Below, in pieces: positions 16,961-25,557 of a DNA stretch of 64,000 nucleotides (the stretch's first letter is position 1; every line of letters starts with the position of its first letter). Position numbers and translations under genes: made by a program. A model generated the notes under the pieces. It was given only the letters and a program-made list of their open reading frames with translations. It ran no database searches and was not told where the DNA came from. This DNA comes from Oceanobacillus sojae (GTDB taxonomy: Bacteria; Bacillota; Bacilli; Bacillales; Amphibacillaceae). The DNA lies in assembly GCF_900162665.1 (NCBI RefSeq), contig NZ_LT727813.1, forward strand, positions 192,961 to 256,960, written 5' to 3'.

Positions 16961-18121
16961 TTACCACTCTGCTACGCTATTATCTTTATGACGCCATACT
17001 GGATTTCTCCAATTATGACCTTTTCCTGCCATTTCCCGGACATGCTCCTCATTGATTTCAATTCCTAAACCTGGACGATTTGGAATATCAACATATCCAT
17101 CTTTATATTTGAATACGCTGTCATCTTTTAAATAATCCAGTAAGTCAGAGCCCTGATTATAATGGATACCTAGGCTTTGCTCCTGTATAAAAGCATTATG
17201 GCATGTTGCATCTACCTGCAGACAAGCCGCTAAAGCGATCGGACCTAAAGGACAATGAGGTGCAGCTGCTACGTCAAACGCTTCTGCCATAGATAGGATT
17301 TTTTTATTTTCTGTAATTCCGCCAGCATGTGATAAATCAGGTTGGATAATGTCCACATAACCATCCTTTAATTAATTTTTAAAGTCCCATTTAGAATACA
17401 TTCTTTCTCCTGTTGCTATCGGAATTACCGTATGATTGGCTATATCGCGCAATGCTTCATTATTTTCTGGTAAAACTGGTTCTTCAATAAACATTGGACG
17501 GAATTGTTCCAGCTCTTTTGCCAATACCTTTGCCATCGGTTTATGAACACGCCCATGAAAATCAATTCCTATTCCGATATAAGGACCTACTGCATCACGA
17601 ATAGCTGAAACATTAGCTAATACACGATCTATCTTTTCATAGGAGTCAATGTATTGCAGTTCATCGGTACCGTTCATTTTAATAGCTGTAAATCCTTTAT
17701 CAACTACTTCTTTAGCAGCTGCTCCAACGTCAGATGGGCGGTCCCCGCCAATCCAGGAGTATACTTTAATAGATTCTCTCGCCTTTCCTCCAAGCAGCTG
17801 ATGAATTGGAACGTTTAAATATTTCCCTTTAATATCCCAAAGTGCCTGGTCAATACCTGAAATAGCACTCATTAAAATAGGACCGCCACGATAAAATCCG
17901 CCACGATACATTACATTCCAATGATCTTCTATCTGCAATGGATCTTTCCCTATTAAATACTCCATCAGTTCAATAACTGCAGCTTTTACGGTAGCAGCTC
18001 GCCCTTCAATAACCGGCTCTCCCCATCCAGTTATTCCTTCATCCGTCTCTATTTTTAAAAATAACCATCTTGGTTGTACTTGGAATAATTCATAGTTTGT
18101 AATTTTCATAGCTTTTATCAT
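16961..18121 (-). pseudogene. dgoD: Galactonate dehydratase (enolase superfamily), interrupted by an in-frame stop
   Basis: Two pieces in the same frame make a full-length (about 380 residue) mandelate racemase/galactonate dehydratase-group enzyme. The first 249 codons hold the metal ligands D187 (GIDFHGR), E213 or E214 (FIEEPV) and E239 (ATGER). They end at WDFKN followed by TAA at 17374-17372. Reading on without a shift gives [20 protein letters not shown] and [16 protein letters not shown] with the catalytic histidine, ending ..HKDNSVAEW. The lesion is therefore one nonsense codon, not a frameshift. It separates the metal site from the catalytic base, so the short product should be inactive. 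The enzyme would turn galactonate into 2-keto-3-deoxygalactonate for the kinase and aldolase next door. Sequencing error or readthrough are alternatives. Confidence 0.85.
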
Positions 18122-18159
18122 CCTTTTTTATTAAATTCTTAAAATCAGAAGGTATTTAT

Positions 18160-18789
18160 CTATTTAACAGAAACTGCCTGAACAAATGCTTGTGCATTTT
18201 CTGTTAATTTTGACAAGTATGCTTCATCTACGTCTTTCTTTATATTTACCAGTGAGCTTCCAATCCCGAACGCTGCCGCTCCAGCCTTTTGGAAGTCAAT
18301 AATATTATCCAGACCTACTCCCCCTGTTGGAACTAAAGGAATATGAGAAAGAGGTCCACGTATATCCTTAATATAGGATGCTCCGATACTCGCTGGAAAA
18401 ACCTTTACTAAATCTGCTCCTTCTTCATAAGCTGTCAATATCTCTGTCGGCGTAAAAGCTCCGGGAATACTCACTTTCCCATAGCGTTTTGTTATTTTTA
18501 TTGTTTCTTTACTTACCGTTGGCGATAAAATAAAATCTGCACCTGCATCTATGGCTGCTTTAGCAGACTCTGGATCTAAAACCGTCCCGGCACCAACCCT
18601 CATTTCTTCTCCAAATGCTTCCTTCAACTGTTTAATTCCTTCTATTGCACCTGGAGAATTTAATGTCACCTCAATAAGACGGACACTTCCCTCTTTTAAA
18701 GCTGCTCCAATTTCCAGCAAATCTTCTTTCTTCGCTCCACGGATAATCGCAATAATTTTATGCTGATAAATAGCTTCAAGTGTATTCAA
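18160..18789 (-). CDS. 2-keto-3-deoxy-6-phosphogluconate/galactonate aldolase
   Basis: This 209-residue class I aldolase of the KDPG/KDPGal family has the Schiff-base lysine in ADLVKVFPAS (K129). The general base glutamate is E40 in RLIEVTLNSPGA, and the glycine-rich phosphate site reads VPTGGVGLDNI and FGIGSSL. It splits 2-keto-3-deoxy-6-phospho-hexonate into pyruvate and glyceraldehyde 3-phosphate. It lies between the kinase and the dehydratase genes (11 and 38 nt gaps), so KDPGal from the galactonate route is the likely substrate, though such enzymes often accept both epimers. Confidence 0.9.
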   Translation of the reverse strand: MNTLEAIYQHKIIAIIRGAKKEDLLEIGAALKEGSVRLIEVTLNSPGAIEGIKQLKEAFGEEMRVGAGTVLDPESAKAAIDAGADFILSPTVSKETIKITKRYGKVSIPGAFTPTEILTAYEEGADLVKVFPASIGASYIKDIRGPLSHIPLVPTGGVGLDNIIDFQKAGAAAFGIGSSLVNIKKDVDEAYLSKLTENAQAFVQAVSVK

Positions 18790-18800
18790 AAAAACCCTCC

Positions 18801-19754
18801 TTATCGATTTACATCATCCTGATTATCTGATTCCATGAATGCCTGTAATTGCTCTTGAGTGGGCAGCCCTTCGATATCGCCATCAACCTGAGTTACTAAA
18901 GCTCCCATAGCACAGGCTCGTTTCACAGCATCCTTCCAAGCTAATCCATCCAATAATCCTGATAATAATCCTGCTGCAAAACCATCTCCTGCACCAACAG
19001 GGTCCACAACATAAGGAACGGAATAAGCATCTACAAATCCATTTTGATCTTTATTTTCATAGTAAGCTCCCTTTTCCCCAAGCTTGACTACCACTGCCCC
19101 AGTTCCAAGATTTCTGCAGTACTTGCTAATTTCTGCTGCATCGGTTGTATCAAATAAAAAATCACCTTCTGACTTTCCCGGAAGCACAATATCAGAGAAG
19201 CTGATTATCTTCTTTATCAGTTCTACACCATTGTTTTTATCTAGTAATTTTTTCCTTATATTAGGATCAAAAACAACTGTTACTTTTTCTTTTTTTGCCT
19301 TATGCAGAAGTGCAAAAATCATCTCTTCACAGGATTTGCTCAACGCAGGAGTAATCCCTGTTAAATAGAGGTATTTTGTATCGGAAAGATCTATGTTTTT
19401 AATATCCTCTGAAGTCATTTTACTGGCAGCAGAGCCTTCTCTATAATAAAAAATCGAATTTGTTTGCGCATTTGTTTTTTCTTTCAGGAAAAGCCCGGTA
19501 ACTGCTTCCTTATCGTGTTTTACATGTGTTGTATCTACTCCTTCTCCTCTTACAGCGCTTACAATTTTTGCGCCAAGTTCATCGTTACCCACTCTGCTGA
19601 TCCAGCTGGTCTCGTGCCCAAGCTTTGCTAAGCCTATTAATGTATTCGTTTCTGCACCGGCAATTCTTGCTGAAAAGTCATTTGCATATCGCAATTGTCC
19701 ATTTATCTTTGGAGAAAATAGAACCATTGTCTCTCCAACACTTAAAACATCCAT
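18801..19754 (-). CDS. 2-keto-3-deoxygluconate/galactonate kinase (PfkB family)
   Basis: This 317-residue ribokinase-fold sugar kinase has the N-terminal MDVLSVGETMVLFSP, the NTLIGLAKLGHETSWISRVGNDELG substrate region, FDPNIRKKL, and the PfkB signature DPVGAGDGFAAG with catalytic aspartate (about 252-263). It resembles KdgK and would phosphorylate 2-keto-3-deoxy-hexonate at C6 for the aldolase gene 11 nt downstream. The start abuts the stop of the IclR regulator gene, suggesting tight co-transcription. Confidence 0.88.
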   Translation of the reverse strand: MDVLSVGETMVLFSPKINGQLRYANDFSARIAGAETNTLIGLAKLGHETSWISRVGNDELGAKIVSAVRGEGVDTTHVKHDKEAVTGLFLKEKTNAQTNSIFYYREGSAASKMTSEDIKNIDLSDTKYLYLTGITPALSKSCEEMIFALLHKAKKEKVTVVFDPNIRKKLLDKNNGVELIKKIISFSDIVLPGKSEGDFLFDTTDAAEISKYCRNLGTGAVVVKLGEKGAYYENKDQNGFVDAYSVPYVVDPVGAGDGFAAGLLSGLLDGLAWKDAVKRACAMGALVTQVDGDIEGLPTQEQLQAFMESDNQDDVNR

Positions 19755-20516
19755 TTACACACCTTCCTTACTTACATACCCAAGCTTTGCAGATATATCA
19801 TTTGCTTTTTTCTTTAAATGCTTAATAATAGCGTCTCTCTGTCTTAGCATTCTTTCTTTAGGTCCGGCCACACTAACCGCAGCCTGGATAACGCCATTCA
19901 TATCAAAGATTGGAGCTGCCAAACAGTAAAGACCATCTTCATTTTCCTCATCATCAATGGAATAGCCTTGCTGTTTATACTGTTGAAGTTCCCTCTCTAA
20001 TTCTTTCTTATCCGTAATTGTCTGCTTTGTAATCGGTTTTAAGTCAATAGTATTCAAATACTCAGCCTGATCATCCTCATTCATAAATGCCAGATAAGCT
20101 TTTCCAAGTCCTGTGCAATATAGAGGCTTCTGTCCCCCTGGGTATGCTGAAGTTCTGATTGAACGGTTACTGTCAATTTTAGCTACATAAACCAGCTCTT
20201 GATCTGCCAACACTGCCATAAACACAGTTTCTTCAACTAATTCCATTAATTCTTTTAAAGACGAATATCCTAAAGAAGAAATATCTAAGGATTCCATCGC
20301 TGCGTTTCCCACCGGAATAAGTTTCGGACCTAAAATAAAACGATTCTGCTGATTAACTGATAAGTAATTTTCATTAAGCAGAGTTTTTATTAATCCTGAT
20401 GTACTGCTTTGTGGCAACTGCAAAGTTTCACTAATTTCTTTAATTGTCATCCCATCAATATTTGCACTTAATAATTCAAAAATCCTTAAAACACGTTCTG
20501 CGGATTTAACTGACAT
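19755..20516 (-). CDS. IclR-family regulator of the galactonate-type operon
   Basis: This protein of about 253 residues has an N-terminal winged helix (AERVLRIFELLSANIDGMTIKEISETLQLPQSSTSGLIKTL) and a C-terminal IclR effector domain (YPGGQKPLYCTGLGKAYLA). ATG at 20516 is chosen as the start because GGAGGAGA (20528-20521) precedes it. A TTG at 20546 would add 10 residues but has no ribosome site. A perfect 14-bp palindrome lies directly upstream of the ribosome site, a likely autoregulatory operator. It heads the kinase-aldolase-dehydratase-permease operon and probably senses the sugar acid or its keto-deoxy product. Confidence 0.88.
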   Translation of the reverse strand: MSVKSAERVLRIFELLSANIDGMTIKEISETLQLPQSSTSGLIKTLLNENYLSVNQQNRFILGPKLIPVGNAAMESLDISSLGYSSLKELMELVEETVFMAVLADQELVYVAKIDSNRSIRTSAYPGGQKPLYCTGLGKAYLAFMNEDDQAEYLNTIDLKPITKQTITDKKELERELQQYKQQGYSIDDEENEDGLYCLAAPIFDMNGVIQAAVSVAGPKERMLRQRDAIIKHLKKKANDISAKLGYVSKEGV

Positions 20517-20528
20517 AAAATCTCCTCC

Positions 20529-20542
20529 ATCACATATGTGAT
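20529..20542. promoter_or_regulatory. Perfect palindrome, candidate IclR operator
   Basis: ATCACATATGTGAT is its own reverse complement and sits immediately upstream of the ribosome site of the IclR gene that heads the operon. This is a typical place for autorepression. Assignment to this regulator is inferred from position. Confidence 0.55.
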
Positions 20543-20833
20543 TCAATATCTTGTATATGATTTTATAGTTAGAACTTTAACATGTATTTTTTTAAATGAC
20601 AACCGTAAAGGGAAAAATAATAAAACAAGTTGTATCTATTTATCGTTCACAACCATCTGTAATAAAATAGATAAGCACTCTCAAAAGCTGCATGGTACCT
20701 GAGCTATACAAAGAAACCAGGTGGCTGCGATGTGATGCTGCTATGATTAGTAAAAAAGAATATAAAAAGCGCCATCCTGTTATTTTCAGGAAAGCACCTT
20801 GTAAAATGGTAATTATTTATAAAAAATAAGTAT
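20543..20833. other. Intergenic stretch between IclR and GNAT genes
   Basis: No gene is supported here. It holds the promoter region of the IclR operon, a 9-bp inverted repeat (TATCTATTT near 20635 and AAATAGATA near 20667) and the GNAT gene terminator at its right end. The stretch about 20690-20760 can form an imperfect hairpin (TGGTACCTG with CAGGTGGC) of no assigned function. Confidence 0.5.
20764..20799 (-). terminator. Terminator of the GNAT gene
   Basis: On the minus strand GUGCU-U-UCCUG pairs with CAGGA-U-GGCGC around an AAAATAA loop, followed by TTTTTA. It stands 35 nt past the stop at 20834. Confidence 0.6.
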
Positions 20834-21787
20834 TTAAATCTCTTTTTTATGCGCAGCATATGTTTTCCAAATGTCATACCCTAATAAACTATAAAACTCC
20901 ACCAGCCCCGTCCAGTCAATCACAATACGAGAAATACCACGCTGCCTTAAAAAAGAAATAGCCGCTTCAACTATTGCCAGGCCATATCCTTGTCCACGTT
21001 CCCTCTCATCCACCCCTAAAGGTCCGATACCGCCTAAGCTCTCTTTGAACAAAGGCGCCCAGTATACATTTTGAGCAATTAACAATGATTTTTCATCATT
21101 CATGCGACAGAAACCAATGATTCTTTCCTCTTTCTTTAAAATAGCAAATTCTCTTCCTGTACCGCCTTTTTGAAAATAATGAATCGCTTCATATTCCCAT
21201 CTTCCCGGGAAACAGTGATGTAAAAAATCAAGAAATAATTCCTTATCCTTAAGCTCTAAAACGCTAAATTCTACCCCGCCTATTTTTGGGATTTTTACTT
21301 CATCATTAACGTTATACTTTCTAATCATGTCATGCTCAGTACCATTATTTTCATATCCTTTATGCGCAAACCAGGCTTTTGTTTCCTCCATTTTATCCGG
21401 AATACCAGGGAAATAATGCCATGGATCGCGCCCCAAGAGAATTTGATTTGCACCAGCGGCCTTTAAATATGTTTCAGCGTTTGCTAATAATTTTGAGCCT
21501 ATGCCCTGGTTTCTGTGCTTCCGGCTGACAAGAAGCACCTGAATCCATCCGGTCGTCCTGCTCATATCAATCTTCTCTATTTCTTGATATATTTTTGCGA
21601 CAACAAATCCGATAACATGACCTTCATTGTCCACGGCAATCATTGAGGCTGGACTGCATATATTTTCGTCAGTGAAACTATTTTGTTTAAATAACTCTTT
21701 TCGCATTGGGAAGCTGGCCCCAATTTCCTGATTCCATAATTGAACAATATCTTCTATCCGTTCTTCATTCCATGGTTCTAACCTCAT
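20834..21787 (-). CDS. Tandem GNAT-family N-acetyltransferase
   Basis: This 317-residue protein has two GNAT folds. The first (about 1-155) contains the acetyl-CoA loop VLLVSRKHRNQGIGSKLLANAE. The second (about 170-317) contains GIGPLGVDERERGQGYGLAIVEAAI, ending with IDWTGLVEFYSLLGYDIWK. Both pyrophosphate-binding loops (RxxGxG/A) are intact, so both halves may bind acetyl-CoA. Such double GNAT proteins acetylate varied small molecules or peptides; the substrate is unknown. It is monocistronic with its own terminator. Confidence 0.8.
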   Translation of the reverse strand: MRLEPWNEERIEDIVQLWNQEIGASFPMRKELFKQNSFTDENICSPASMIAVDNEGHVIGFVVAKIYQEIEKIDMSRTTGWIQVLLVSRKHRNQGIGSKLLANAETYLKAAGANQILLGRDPWHYFPGIPDKMEETKAWFAHKGYENNGTEHDMIRKYNVNDEVKIPKIGGVEFSVLELKDKELFLDFLHHCFPGRWEYEAIHYFQKGGTGREFAILKKEERIIGFCRMNDEKSLLIAQNVYWAPLFKESLGGIGPLGVDERERGQGYGLAIVEAAISFLRQRGISRIVIDWTGLVEFYSLLGYDIWKTYAAHKKEI

Positions 21788-21889
21788 GATTGATTATCCC
21801 TTCTTTTTTTGGATGGGTGTTGATATTAAAATTTATTTGTTCCTCTTATCATAAATAAAATCTAACCGAAAACGCATTCATTATCTTCC

Positions 21890-22735
21890 TTATTTTTTTA
21901 TCTTTTCATATCCTTGTTTAAAGAAATCGACAGCAGCCCTTGTTTCATCCAGGTGCTTCACCGTAACAGGATACTGCAATGCTGCCACACTCATAAATAA
22001 AATATCCATAACCTGCAGCTGCGCTATCCGGGAGGATGTAGCTCCGCTTCGGAAAATAGGCTCTCTTGTCGTAGACGTATACAGCTTTATGTCTGCATGT
22101 TCTGTAACGGGCCATTTCCCGTATTTTGTCAGGCTGATTGTCTTCACTCCTCTTTTTTTAGCAAGGTGAAGCATATTTGCTATTTCAATGGTTTCTCCAG
22201 AAAAAGAAATACCCACAACAACATCATTTTCACTCATATTGGCCAATACTAATGCTGCTGTATGCATATCTTCAAAGGCATAGGCATTTTTATTAATCCG
22301 GATAAATTTTTGTACTGCGTCCTGAGCAATCATTCCCGACGCGCCAATACCGACAAATAATATTTTTGATGCAGCATTCATCGATTGTATACCTGCCTGC
22401 AGCTGATCCATATCAATTAATTGTGCTGTTTCCCGTATGGTTTGTATACTGTTATTCGTCATTTTATCAATAATGGATAAAGAGGTCTCACCGGGATTAA
22501 TGTCGCGGAAGCCGTATTCTTCTTTGCTTTGCAGATCACCTGCGATGCGGATTTTTAAATCATGGAAGCCTTTCAGATTCAAAGACTTGCATAACCGGAT
22601 TACTGCTGCTCCGCTTGTTTCACTGCGTTTCCCAAGCTCCTTGGCAGTTAATGAAATGGCTGTTTCCGGATTCTTCAAAATATAATCAGCAATCTTTTTT
22701 TCAGATGGCGGGAGACTGGGCAGCATCTCATTCAT
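21890..22735 (-). CDS. RpiR-family regulator, MurR-like, of the amino-sugar locus
   Basis: This protein of about 281 residues has an N-terminal HTH (PSEKKIADYILKNPETAISLTAKELGKRSETSGAAVIRLCKSLNLKGFHDLKIRI) and a C-terminal SIS sugar-phosphate domain (ILFVGIGASGMIAQDAVQKFIRI through VVVGISFSGETIEIANML). ATG at 22735 is preferred because GGTGGA lies 9 nt upstream. A TTG at 22774 would add 13 residues without a ribosome site. B. subtilis MurR regulates N-acetylmuramic acid use next to namZ and nagZ, and the same companions occur here, so an amino-sugar 6-phosphate effector is a reasonable inference. It is the last gene of the nine-gene unit. Confidence 0.82.
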   Translation of the reverse strand: MNEMLPSLPPSEKKIADYILKNPETAISLTAKELGKRSETSGAAVIRLCKSLNLKGFHDLKIRIAGDLQSKEEYGFRDINPGETSLSIIDKMTNNSIQTIRETAQLIDMDQLQAGIQSMNAASKILFVGIGASGMIAQDAVQKFIRINKNAYAFEDMHTAALVLANMSENDVVVGISFSGETIEIANMLHLAKKRGVKTISLTKYGKWPVTEHADIKLYTSTTREPIFRSGATSSRIAQLQVMDILFMSVAALQYPVTVKHLDETRAAVDFFKQGYEKIKK

Positions 22736-22810
22736 TCTTGTTATTCCACCGTTCATAAAAGGCAATATGATCAACTCATTTCTTTTTCTCTCATCGAAGC
22801 TGTATTTCTT

Positions 22811-23962
22811 CTAACGATATAAAAGATATTTTTTCCTCATGTTTTTAAATACTTCCAGCTCTCGTTTACTTTCCTCCAAATAGCTTTCCGCTTCCCCGTC
22901 TAAAATATATTTTCTTAAGCTTTTTGTTCCCGCCAGTAAATCAAAGAAATACTTTCCATTTTCATTTTTGATAAACTGAAATTGGTTGGGATATAAATTT
23001 GCGATGGTTTCAACCAAGGTTACACCTGCCTGCAAGGAATGCAGTTTATCACGGTTTTCAATATGAAGCTGCACGCCGCTGCAGGGTTCACCTTCATATT
23101 TTTGATAGGCAGGAACAAAAGAAACAGGACGGGCCAGGACGCCGGGTATTTTTTTATGGTTATATCCCTTCGCCAGCTTCTGCCCATCAATATATGGAGC
23201 TCCAATCCATTCAAACGGTTTTGCAGTTCCTCTCCCCTCGGATACATTGGTTCCTTCGATAAGGCAGGTGCCCGGGTATAAAACAGCTGTGTCGATAACA
23301 GGTGTATTCGGTGATGGCGGAACCCAAAATAAATCCGTATCGTCAAAATACATACTGCGCTTCCAGCCTTCCATCGGTATGATAGAGAGATCACAAGTGT
23401 AAGCAAACTCATTTTTGAATAATAATGCCAATTCCCCTATCGTCATACCGTGGCGATTCGGGATTGGAAGTAAACCGACAAAAGAACGTAATTCCTTTTC
23501 TACCAGATTGCCCTCCATATTCAGTCCGGAAACAGGGTTGGGCCGGTCAAGGACAATCAGTTTTTTTCCATATTCCATACAGGCTTCCATAACATAAGCC
23601 ATTGTATAAATATACGTGTAGTATCTGGAGCCGATATCCTGTAAATCGAATAGGAGGACGTCCACATCTGCCAGCATTTCTTTACTCGGTTTTCTCATTT
23701 CTCCATACAAGCTGTAAACAGGTAATCCTGTGGCGTCATCAATTGAAGATGTTACTTTCTGCCCTTCTTTCGCATCTCCGCGAATACCATGTTCAGGACC
23801 GTATAAGGCAACAAGGTTAATTCCCGGGTGTTCAGCAAATAAATCAACAGCAGGCTGAAGCCTTCCATTCACACCTGTCATATTGGTAACGAGACCAATC
23901 CGCAGACCCTCCACCCGCTTATATCCTTTTTCTAAAAAAATATCCAGACCTGATCGTACCAA
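22811..23962 (-). CDS. namZ: Exo-beta-N-acetylmuramidase, NamZ family (DUF1343)
   Basis: This protein of about 383 residues matches the DUF1343/GH171 family of exo-muramidases, which release MurNAc-type units from the non-reducing end of peptidoglycan glycans. Family motifs are GLVTNMTGVN, ALYGPEHGIRGDA, FDLQDIGSRYYTYIYTM, VLDRPNPVSGLNMEGN, WVPPSPNTP and EGTNVSEGRGTAKPFEWIGAPYIDG. TTG at 23962 is chosen as start because GGAGGTG (23976-23970) precedes it by 7 nt; the upstream ATG (23980) has none. No signal peptide is visible, whereas the B. subtilis homologue is exported. Cytoplasmic action on imported saccharides is therefore inferred. The neighbours are YesL and ABC permeases upstream and a MurR-like regulator downstream. 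Confidence 0.88.
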   Translation of the reverse strand: MVRSGLDIFLEKGYKRVEGLRIGLVTNMTGVNGRLQPAVDLFAEHPGINLVALYGPEHGIRGDAKEGQKVTSSIDDATGLPVYSLYGEMRKPSKEMLADVDVLLFDLQDIGSRYYTYIYTMAYVMEACMEYGKKLIVLDRPNPVSGLNMEGNLVEKELRSFVGLLPIPNRHGMTIGELALLFKNEFAYTCDLSIIPMEGWKRSMYFDDTDLFWVPPSPNTPVIDTAVLYPGTCLIEGTNVSEGRGTAKPFEWIGAPYIDGQKLAKGYNHKKIPGVLARPVSFVPAYQKYEGEPCSGVQLHIENRDKLHSLQAGVTLVETIANLYPNQFQFIKNENGKYFFDLLAGTKSLRKYILDGEAESYLEESKRELEVFKNMRKKYLLYR

Positions 23963-23985
23963 TCCTGTACACCTCCACATCTATT

Positions 23986-24603
23986 TCACGCAAGACCTTC
24001 TTCCATTTTGGAGAAGGTTAAATGAACACCCCACATGATGATATATGCAAATACACTTCCCCCGAAGAAAAATAACAATGCAGGGATTGTCATAAACGAA
24101 AGATATGTTAAAGCAATAATAATTCCAAGCAGAAACACTGTTAATAAAGGATGTCCAATTCCGATGAGTAATGCCCATTTAATATAATCCAATGTCCGTA
24201 ATTGGAAATGTGCAAAAATCGGAAAGAGAAAAAGAGCAATCACTGATAATAACAAAAACAATCCAACAACCGCAAAACTTGCCACCGTGTATGCGATATG
24301 CTCCTGCGTCCGTAAAATTTGAAATTCCATTGTCATCAAATAGCCTGCTCCAGCCAAAATGTATCCTAAAACATTTATTCTCAGAAATTCTTTTTTATAG
24401 GACTTCCAAAAAACATTAAATACGGATATATCCTTTTCGCCATTAACCCATTTTCTTACGACCGCAAACATTGCTGCCGTCGCAGGAAATAAACCGAATA
24501 AACCAAGACCGAGCAGCGTGAATGCAATCCATAGTAAATTCAGACAGGCAAATCTTGTCACCCATACAGCAAAGCGATAATACCCCTCAACAAAACCACT
24601 CAT
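23986..24603 (-). CDS. YesL-family (DUF624) membrane protein
   Basis: This product of about 205 residues has five hydrophobic segments and the family opening MSGFVEGYYRFAVWVTRFACLNLLWIAFTLLGLGLFGLFPATAAMFAVVRKW. ATG at 24603 is favoured because GGGAGG lies 8 nt upstream; an in-frame ATG at 24639 would add 12 charged residues. YesL proteins are almost always encoded beside polysaccharide-type ABC transporters (LplB/LplC class), but their role is unsettled. Here it sits between the permeases and the exo-muramidase gene. Confidence 0.82.
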   Translation of the reverse strand: MSGFVEGYYRFAVWVTRFACLNLLWIAFTLLGLGLFGLFPATAAMFAVVRKWVNGEKDISVFNVFWKSYKKEFLRINVLGYILAGAGYLMTMEFQILRTQEHIAYTVASFAVVGLFLLLSVIALFLFPIFAHFQLRTLDYIKWALLIGIGHPLLTVFLLGIIIALTYLSFMTIPALLFFFGGSVFAYIIMWGVHLTFSKMEEGLA

Positions 24604-24656
24604 CACCTTTCCCTCCCGTTCTCTCCGGACTCCTTTCATATCTGCCGGCTGCTCTC

Positions 24657-25544
24657 TTATTCTTTAATAGAACCTATTAAAACGCCCTGGACAAAAAAAC
24701 GTTGGACAAATGGGTAAACTAATAATAATGGCAATGATGATACAATAATCACTGCATACTTGATCAGACCGGCTGTTTTCACCTGATCTACCAGCGATTC
24801 TGCTGATCCGCCCGGGTCATTCAGCTGCATCTGGTTTACCACCAGAATCTCTCTTAAAATTAATTGCAGCGGGTACTTATCTCGATCTGATAAATAAATT
24901 AAAGCGTTAAAGTACTGGTTCCATAAATTTACTGCATGAAACAGCGCCATTACCGCAATAATCGGCAGAGACAGCGGTAATACCATCCGGATAAAAATAT
25001 AGAAATCCGAGGCACCATCAATTTTAGATGCTTCCACTAATTGATCCGGGATACTTTGCTGAAAAAAAGCTCTTGCCACAAGAATGGACCAGGCCCCTAC
25101 CACGTTCGGAATAATAATCGCCCACATCGTATCCAGCATTCCCATTGATTTCACAACGAGGTAAGTTGGAATTAAACCTCCGTTGAACAGCATTGTAAAC
25201 AACACAAACCAGAGGATAAGCTTCTTCGCCATTAATTCTTTACGTGATAAAGCATAGGCGCATGGTAATAAAACAAATAAATGAATGGCAGTTCCTACGA
25301 TGGTATAAATAATGGTATTTCTGTATCCGAGCCAGATGGCATCATTGGCAAATACACGCTCATACCCTTTAAACGTAATATCGACCGGCCAGAGCCACAT
25401 TTTCCCTGAGCTGACTGCCTGCGGATCACTGATAGAGGCACTTAGAACAAAGATTAATGGGTAGACAATTAATACTAAAATGATGAGAAGAAATATTGTA
25501 TTTATCAAATCAAAGCCTTTATCCGACAGCGTAAACCTTTTCAT
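24657..25544 (-). CDS. Carbohydrate ABC transporter permease, LplC/YtcP type
   Basis: This protein of about 295 residues has six membrane helices and the inner-membrane EAA loop (LVEASKIDGASDFYIFIRMVLPLSLPIIAVMALFHAVNLWNQYFNALIYL). It ends in the family-typical YPFVQRFFVQGVLIGSIKE. ATG at 25544 is preferred because AAGGAGG lies 7 nt upstream; the ORF could extend to 25577. It pairs with the LplB-like permease just upstream. No ATPase gene is present in the locus; this transporter class commonly borrows an MsmX-type ATPase encoded elsewhere. Confidence 0.9.
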   Translation of the reverse strand: MKRFTLSDKGFDLINTIFLLIILVLIVYPLIFVLSASISDPQAVSSGKMWLWPVDITFKGYERVFANDAIWLGYRNTIIYTIVGTAIHLFVLLPCAYALSRKELMAKKLILWFVLFTMLFNGGLIPTYLVVKSMGMLDTMWAIIIPNVVGAWSILVARAFFQQSIPDQLVEASKIDGASDFYIFIRMVLPLSLPIIAVMALFHAVNLWNQYFNALIYLSDRDKYPLQLILREILVVNQMQLNDPGGSAESLVDQVKTAGLIKYAVIIVSSLPLLLVYPFVQRFFVQGVLIGSIKE

Positions 25545-25557
25545 CTTCCAAACCTCC

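Noticed and set aside
17360-17374. Readthrough or selenocysteine/pyrrolysine use at the dgoD stop
   Set aside because: The codon is TAA, not TGA or TAG, the context is ordinary, and the neighbouring residues do not need a special amino acid.
20690-20760. T-box-like riboswitch (TGGTACCTG and AGGTGGC blocks)
   Set aside because: The core AGGGTGGNACCGCG motif is absent, there is no proper specifier arm, and no aminoacylation or amino-acid gene lies downstream.
22999-23412. Overlapping frames on both strands within namZ
   Set aside because: The NamZ frame carries all conserved motifs; the others are shadows.
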